From JBBSJZ01 sp041751935 (GTDB lineage Bacteria; Planctomycetota; Planctomycetia; Pirellulales; Pirellulaceae): a DNA stretch of 64,000 nt. Shown piece after piece: positions 59,474-64,000 of this stretch; positions within the stretch are counted from its first letter, which is position 1; each line of letters opens with the position of its first letter. The position numbers and the translations under genes were made by a program. Below the pieces are notes generated by a model. It had not been told where the DNA came from, did not search any database, and worked only from the letters and a program-made list of their open reading frames with translations. The stretch spans positions 1 through 64,000 of the forward strand of contig JBGSIA010000096.1 in NCBI GenBank assembly GCA_041751935.1, read 5' to 3'.

Positions 59474-60817
59474 ATGCCTGTAAGCCTTTCCAGACGAACC
59501 GTACTGCGTGGTTTAGGGACCGCGATCGCCTTGCCACTGTTGGACGTGATGTCGCCGACTCGGTTGTTAGCAGCAGCGGCTGCCGAATCCAAGTCGCCCA
59601 TGCGGATGGGTTTCTTTTACGTTCCCAACGGCATGCACATGCCCGATTGGACTCCGGGCAATGAAGGCAAAGGCTTTGATCTGAAGCCGACGCTGGCCAA
59701 GCTTGCCGATCACAAAAATGACTTCAATGTGCTGACGGGGCTAACGCTTGACAGCGCCGCAGCCCATGGTGATGGTGGCGGCGATCATGCTCGCAGTGTT
59801 GCGGCTTTTTTGACCGGCGCGCATCCTCGCAAAACGAATGGTGCTGATATTCAAAATGGGATTTCCGTCGATCAAGCCACGGCGCAACAAGTAGGTCAGG
59901 CGACTCGTTTTGGGTCACTTGAATTGGGACTCGAAGCAAGTAGCCAAGCCGGGAATTGTGATAGCGGGTATAGCTGTGCTTACGCTTCTAACATGTCTTG
60001 GCGAGGCCCAACCAACCCTGTCTCCAAAGAAATCGATCCGCTCGCTGTATTCGATCGCTTGTTCGCTGGCCAAACCATCAAGGAGACTCGCACAGCGAAA
60101 AGTGTTCGCGAGAAGTATCGCAAGAGCATTCTGGATTTCGTGCTTGAAGATGCTCAACGACTTCACCGTGCATTGCCTGCGGTAGACCAACGAAAGCTCG
60201 ACGAGTATTTGTACAGCGTCCGTGACGTGGAGAAGCGAGTCAACGGTGCCGAACGACTGATGGTGGGAGAAGACGGAGTGCCCGACTATCCTCGACCTAG
60301 TGGCGTGCCAAAGGAACTTGCCAAGCACAGTGAATTGATGATGGACATGGTGGCACTTGCGTTTCAGACCGACAGTACGCGGATTCTATCGTTCATGTTC
60401 ACCAACGCTGGCAGCAACCGTAGCTATCCCGAAATTGGCATCAATGAAGGTCATCACGAGTTGTCGCACCACGGCAAGAGTGAGCACAAGCAAGAGGGAA
60501 TTGCCGCAATCAATCGCTATCATGCCGAGCGATTCAGTTATCTGCTTTCGCGGCTCAAGGGAGTGCACGAGGGCGACCGCACTTTGCTGCAAAACTGCAT
60601 GCTCGTTTATGGCAGCGGCATCAGTGACGGTGATCGACATAATCACGACGACTTGCCGATTCTGTTGGCCGGTAACGCAGGCGGTCGCATCGAATCGGGG
60701 CGACACATTCGCTATAAGAACGGCACGCCTCTTTGTAATTTGTACGTATGGATGATGCAGCAAATGGGTGCAAAGGTCGATAAGTTCGGCGACAGCAACG
60801 GTGTCCTGAAGGTCTAG
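59474..60817 (+). CDS. Exported DUF1552 protein
   Basis: A 447-aa protein starting MPVSLSRRTVLRGLGTAIAL; the RRTVLRGLG twin-arginine motif near residues 7-15 points to Tat export. DUF1552 features are MGFFYVPNGMHMPDWTPG near 45-62, HARSVAAFLTGAHPRKT near 100, SRRPxG-type SCAYASNMSWRGP near 168 and HHGKSEHKQEGIAAINRYH near 335. AAGGAAG gives a good ribosome site and overlaps the stop of the upstream gene. DUF1552 regularly stands after DUF1592 proteins, as DUF1501 does after DUF1549/1553 proteins; the pair should function together. Confidence 0.95.
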   Translation: MPVSLSRRTVLRGLGTAIALPLLDVMSPTRLLAAAAAESKSPMRMGFFYVPNGMHMPDWTPGNEGKGFDLKPTLAKLADHKNDFNVLTGLTLDSAAAHGDGGGDHARSVAAFLTGAHPRKTNGADIQNGISVDQATAQQVGQATRFGSLELGLEASSQAGNCDSGYSCAYASNMSWRGPTNPVSKEIDPLAVFDRLFAGQTIKETRTAKSVREKYRKSILDFVLEDAQRLHRALPAVDQRKLDEYLYSVRDVEKRVNGAERLMVGEDGVPDYPRPSGVPKELAKHSELMMDMVALAFQTDSTRILSFMFTNAGSNRSYPEIGINEGHHELSHHGKSEHKQEGIAAINRYHAERFSYLLSRLKGVHEGDRTLLQNCMLVYGSGISDGDRHNHDDLPILLAGNAGGRIESGRHIRYKNGTPLCNLYVWMMQQMGAKVDKFGDSNGVLKV

Positions 60818-60840
60818 CCGATAGAAGAACGACTCTACGG

Positions 60841-62784
60841 TTAGTCCATCGACGTAACTTGCCAAACGCTTTGGTAACTGCCGTTGGATTCAACGTACTT
60901 GAGCATCGCAGCGTAAAAAGCGTTGCCTCCGAGAGTGGCGCTATCGCCGATGATAATCAACTTACGTTTGGCACGCGTCAGTGCCACGTTTGTCCGCCGC
61001 GTGTCCGCGAGAAATCCGATTTCGCCAATGTTGTTGCTGCGAACCATCGTCAGTACCACCACTTCCTTTTCGCGACCTTGGAAGCCATCCACCGTATCGA
61101 CTTCGACAGCGCGAGCGGAGATGTTGTCACGAACCAATCGGACTTGAGCTGCATATGGTGCGATCACCGCAATATCTTCAGCAGCGACGCCTGCATCGAG
61201 CAGATGGTCGACCAGTTCGACGACGAGTGCAGCTTCCTTGCGATTGAGTTTACTGGAGCCTTCCGCCTCCAGTTCTTCGTCATACTCGGCTCCGGCGGTA
61301 TCGATGAATTCGATGGGAATGTCCAGCAGTTCATTCGGTTCAACACCAGGTAAGTCACTGAGCACGTGCGTTCGAACGGATTGATCGGCAACGAGTTCGT
61401 TGTCATAGAACTCGGCTGACGAGAAAGCCATGATTGATTCGTGCATCCGATATTGGACAATCAATCGCCGAAAAATTTCATCACCGTGTCGCTCGACCAG
61501 TCGTTGCATCGTCGAACGACGCATGCCAAGTTTTACCGCTTCGTCACTGAGGACCGTCGGTGGTAGCTGAAAGTGGTCGCCCGCCAGAATTAACCGCTCA
61601 GCACGAAGAACCGCTTGCCAAATTCCCGGTTCCGTACACTGGCAAGCTTCATCGATCACGACTACATCGAAATCACGGTCACTGAGCAAGTCATCGTCGA
61701 TCGTGGTTGTGGTACAGATAACGTCTGCTCGGTCGAGGATACCGCGAATGACAGCCTTTTCAGTGCCGCGAATTTCACCTCGCAGTTTACCTGCTTCGGC
61801 GTACAGTTCGCTTCTTCGAATGAATCCGTCGCGACCTCGCACGGGCTTGGCCGCAGCCCGCATCAGTTTCTCCAGTTCGCGCATCATTTCTTTGGCGATT
61901 CGCGTCGATGGGTCATTTTCCACTAGCTCGTCCAGTGTGTGTCCGCGTAGGGACTCAAACACACGTGCCGGGTGTCCGACACGCAGCGCCGAAGGGATGA
62001 GCGGAACGAGTTTTTCGAGCAAGTTGTCCACAGCGGTATTACTAGGTGCGCAAGCGAGCACTTTGTCTCCACGACGAACCGCTTGCACGATCACTTCAGC
62101 AAGTGTGGTCGTTTTTCCTGTACCCGGAGGTCCGTGAATGATCGCGATGTCTTCAGCGGATAACGCGAATCGCACGGCGTCCTGTTGCGGACCATTGAGT
62201 GCAGTAACAAATTCAACTTGTGGTGTTTTGGCAAAGCGAAGTGGTCTCGCGTCGAGGATCACATCTCGCAGTTTTTTTGTGCGACCACTTGCGTTGCGAG
62301 CCCGCGACATGGCGGCCATTTGTCTGCGCCGTGTGGTTTCGTCGGGAGACAAATCGATACGAAACTCGTTTCCGCTGGGCCATTGCTCCGTCGCGATTTG
62401 AATACTTAAAGCGTTGCGACGCGAGACAACCCCGGAAATGCCTTCATCGGTCGGATCGGAATTGTCCGAGACAATCACCGGTACTCCGACTCGCAAACGG
62501 TTCATTGGTAAGACGTCGTTGCCACGCTTGCTGAAGTCCAACAAGAACCGTCCGGCAAGTCCAGTGCGGTGGTCTGAAAGCAACATTTTGACGAGCGATT
62601 CACCTCCGCGCTCAACGTCGCGTTGGTTTCGCAGTTGACGTCGGATTGCCATTCTCGCCCGCTCGGCATCAGCTTCAAGATTCAACCAACGGCTGATCAA
62701 TTCAAAATATTGGTCTGGCGATTCAATCCGGTCCAGCGATAAAACACGAACGGTCGGCGACTGATGACGGGGCGAGCGAGACAT
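60841..62784 (-). CDS. Superfamily 1 helicase (Upf1/IGHMBP2-like)
   Basis: A 647-aa protein. Motifs are complete: Walker A IHGPPGTGKTTTL near 213, Walker B VVIDEACQCTEPG near 375, ILAGDHFQLPPTVLS near 397, VDTVDGFQGREKEVVVL near 580 and RRTNVALTRAKRKLIIIGD near 607. The N-terminal part is alpha-beta rich with an OB-like region (RVGVPVIVSDNSD) as in AAA_11/AAA_12 helicases. RNA or DNA unwinding is expected. It is unrelated in function to the neighbouring DUF1552 gene, with which it converges. Confidence 0.93.
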   Translation of the reverse strand: MSRSPRHQSPTVRVLSLDRIESPDQYFELISRWLNLEADAERARMAIRRQLRNQRDVERGGESLVKMLLSDHRTGLAGRFLLDFSKRGNDVLPMNRLRVGVPVIVSDNSDPTDEGISGVVSRRNALSIQIATEQWPSGNEFRIDLSPDETTRRRQMAAMSRARNASGRTKKLRDVILDARPLRFAKTPQVEFVTALNGPQQDAVRFALSAEDIAIIHGPPGTGKTTTLAEVIVQAVRRGDKVLACAPSNTAVDNLLEKLVPLIPSALRVGHPARVFESLRGHTLDELVENDPSTRIAKEMMRELEKLMRAAAKPVRGRDGFIRRSELYAEAGKLRGEIRGTEKAVIRGILDRADVICTTTTIDDDLLSDRDFDVVVIDEACQCTEPGIWQAVLRAERLILAGDHFQLPPTVLSDEAVKLGMRRSTMQRLVERHGDEIFRRLIVQYRMHESIMAFSSAEFYDNELVADQSVRTHVLSDLPGVEPNELLDIPIEFIDTAGAEYDEELEAEGSSKLNRKEAALVVELVDHLLDAGVAAEDIAVIAPYAAQVRLVRDNISARAVEVDTVDGFQGREKEVVVLTMVRSNNIGEIGFLADTRRTNVALTRAKRKLIIIGDSATLGGNAFYAAMLKYVESNGSYQSVWQVTSMD

Positions 62785-62850
62785 AGGGAATAACGATTTT
62801 GCAATGACGACGCGACAGGGAATAATACGACGTTTTACGGGCTTTCAAGA

Positions 62851-63135
62851 ATGACGCTACCCGTAATGCTCGTACTCATCGGCAGTTTAACGCTCATTAA
62901 CATCGTCACCGCAGCTTTGTTCGTCTGGGACAAACGAGCCGCACAGCGAGGTCGATGGCGAGTTTCAGAGAGGACCCTTTTGCTTTGGTCAATGCTGGGA
63001 GGTTGGCCTGCGGCGATCACTTGCGGTCGTCGCCTGCGTCACAAAACGTCGAAAACCTCTTTTCGCATTAAATTCGCCGTTGTGACCATGCTTCATATCG
63101 TGACAGTGGCTGCGACTTGCTGGTTCACTCGCTAA
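62851..63135 (+). CDS. DUF1294 small membrane protein
   Basis: A 94-aa protein with two or three membrane helices (VMLVLIGSLTLINIVTAALF and FAVVTMLHIVTVAATC). The family signature is complete: WDKRAAQRGRWRVSERTLLL, then SMLGGWPAA and RRLRHKTSKTSFR. The function of DUF1294 is unknown; members are often joined to cold-shock domains, which is not the case here. It is divergent from the helicase gene by 66 bases. Confidence 0.88.
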   Translation: MTLPVMLVLIGSLTLINIVTAALFVWDKRAAQRGRWRVSERTLLLWSMLGGWPAAITCGRRLRHKTSKTSFRIKFAVVTMLHIVTVAATCWFTR

Positions 63136-63273
63136 CAAACTCACGGATCGGTCCGCGATTCGTCATGCGTTCGCTCTGGTAATTGACCTGTGAGCGACAA
63201 GCGACGACAATTTTGCCGGAATCGTTCTTCGTTTCGTGCGATCCAATCATCCTCTCAACACCGAGTCCGATTG

Positions 63274-64000
63274 ATGTTCCCGAGTCGTAACGTTTCGTTA
63301 TTGCTGAGTTGCGTTATCATTGCCGGATGTTCGTCACGGTCGCCAGACACTTCGCCTCAAGCAACAAATTCTGGTGGCGGCGCATCGTCGTCCTTGGCAG
63401 CGCCGTCGAGTGAGGACGGTTGGCCTCGGCAAGCCGGCATGTATTCGGTACTGGGCATATTGACGGATAACCAGGACAACAACAAAGCGAAAGAGAATGC
63501 GGAAACGACGCTCATTCGGCATCCCCAAGTCGGCTGTTTGGTTGGCTTGTGGAGTCAAAACACACCGATGATTCTCGCGGCGCTGCGTAGCAGTGATGCG
63601 GTGGGCAAGGTAAAAGTCGTTGGTTTCGACGAGCATCCCGAAACGTTGGCTGGAATTCGCGAAGGAATTGTCCATGGAACCGTCGTCCAACAACCATATG
63701 CGTTCGGTTACCGTAGTGTCGAGTGGCTGACAACAATCGCGCTGGGCAAAGAAGTTGACGTGCCCGAAACGGGGCTACTGTACATTCCCCACCGCTCCAT
63801 TACCGCAGAAAATGTTCAAGAGTTCGCCGACGACATCCAAGCCATTCGCGCCGGCGAAGGGCCGTTGTTGTCGGATTCGGCATTGGATGGCAAGGGAATT
63901 CGAGTCGCGTATATCACCAACAGCACGGACCCGTTTTGGAAGTTAGCTGAATATGGATGCAACCGTGCTGCCGGACAATTTGGCTGCGAAGTTGACGTGC
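63274..64000 (+). CDS. Sugar-binding lipoprotein (periplasmic binding protein), partial, lobes in unexpected order
   Basis: The first 242 residues of a protein that continues past the right edge. A lipoprotein signal with box IAGC puts the lipidated Cys at 19. After a Ser/Gly-rich linker, residues 56-190 match the second lobe of ribose/xylose-type binding proteins (LGILTDNQDNNKAKENAE, GCLVGLWSQNTPMILAAL, KVVGFDEHPETLAGIREG, GTVVQQPYAFGYRSVEW). Then, near 208, a new segment IRVAYITNSTDPFWKLAEYG has the form of the start of such a protein (first lobe). The order is thus lobe 2 then lobe 1. It may be a circular permutation, or a half domain followed by a full one. Confidence 0.85.
   Translation, partial: MFPSRNVSLLLSCVIIAGCSSRSPDTSPQATNSGGGASSSLAAPSSEDGWPRQAGMYSVLGILTDNQDNNKAKENAETTLIRHPQVGCLVGLWSQNTPMILAALRSSDAVGKVKVVGFDEHPETLAGIREGIVHGTVVQQPYAFGYRSVEWLTTIALGKEVDVPETGLLYIPHRSITAENVQEFADDIQAIRAGEGPLLSDSALDGKGIRVAYITNSTDPFWKLAEYGCNRAAGQFGCEVDV

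Noticed and set aside
1..64000. tRNA or rRNA genes
   Set aside because: I looked in all intergenic gaps for cloverleaf-type sequence with TTCGAnTC and for rRNA motifs and found none; short or degenerate RNA genes could still be missed by eye.

Overview
The window reads as one chromosome segment of a planctomycete, most likely a Pirellulales/Rhodopirellula-type organism. The strongest evidence is the set of large secreted families that are almost diagnostic for this phylum: a DUF1501 / DUF1549-DUF1553 / pre-peptidase-type operon (30840-36831), a DUF1587-1592-1588-1585 plus DUF1552 pair (57159-60817), a Tat-exported Gfo/Idh/MocA oxidoreductase coupled to a DoxX protein (38346-41130), an SHD1-domain remnant, a secreted sulfatase and a planctomycete-type ECF sigma-factor remnant. 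Genes are mostly monocistronic or in short runs on both strands, housekeeping genes stand apart from their usual partners (pheT without pheS, rplU without rpmA), and TTG/GTG starts are frequent. I saw no rRNA, tRNA, CRISPR array or complete insertion sequence.

Layout. 1-5.1 kb: a transposase-like tail, a secreted esterase, a methyltransferase, a decayed ECF sigma-factor gene and a large GH63-like glucosidase. 5.3-10 kb: pheT, a secreted carboxypeptidase-regulatory-like protein bracketed by copies of a short palindromic repeat, and a GH62 arabinofuranosidase. 10.2-18.1 kb: a beta-hydroxyacid dehydrogenase, a coupled SUI1-folK pair, an SHD1 gene broken by a stop, and a three-gene run of SurA/PpiD-like chaperone, TIM-barrel isomerase and secreted glycosidase-like protein. 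18.4-24.1 kb: topA with a histone-H1-like tail, a 58-aa planctomycete small protein, rplU, a Ser/Thr kinase and an FKBP isomerase. 24.5-30.6 kb: a cation/proton antiporter, a CbxX-type AAA ATPase with a zinc ribbon, a sulfatase and a fatty-acid desaturase. 30.8-38 kb: the DUF1501 operon, then PfpI with a PII protein that lacks the uridylylated tyrosine. 38.3-43.4 kb: DoxX, oxidoreductase, crotonase, and zwf.

43.5-64 kb: a large membrane protein with a FecR-like region; a tightly coupled four-gene operon (polyprenyl-phosphate glycosyltransferase, SDR, DegT aminotransferase, methyltransferase) that looks like a lipid-linked amino-sugar pathway; a von Willebrand A protein; two adjacent membrane-anchored SPFH proteins with an unusual N-terminal triple repeat; a phosphoesterase-LamG fusion; a small helical protein; the DUF1592/DUF1552 pair; a Upf1-like helicase; DUF1294; and, at the right edge, the start of a lipoprotein whose sugar-binding lobes are in an unexpected order.

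The most promising unexplained items are the SPFH pair with vault-like layout (50941-54242), the permuted or one-and-a-half periplasmic binding protein (63274-64000), the amino-sugar operon with a catalytically degenerate SDR (46218-50043), the FolK with an unknown second half fused behind a coupled SUI1 gene (11154-12478), and the PII variant (37662-38009). All functions below are assigned from motif recognition by eye; no database search was run.
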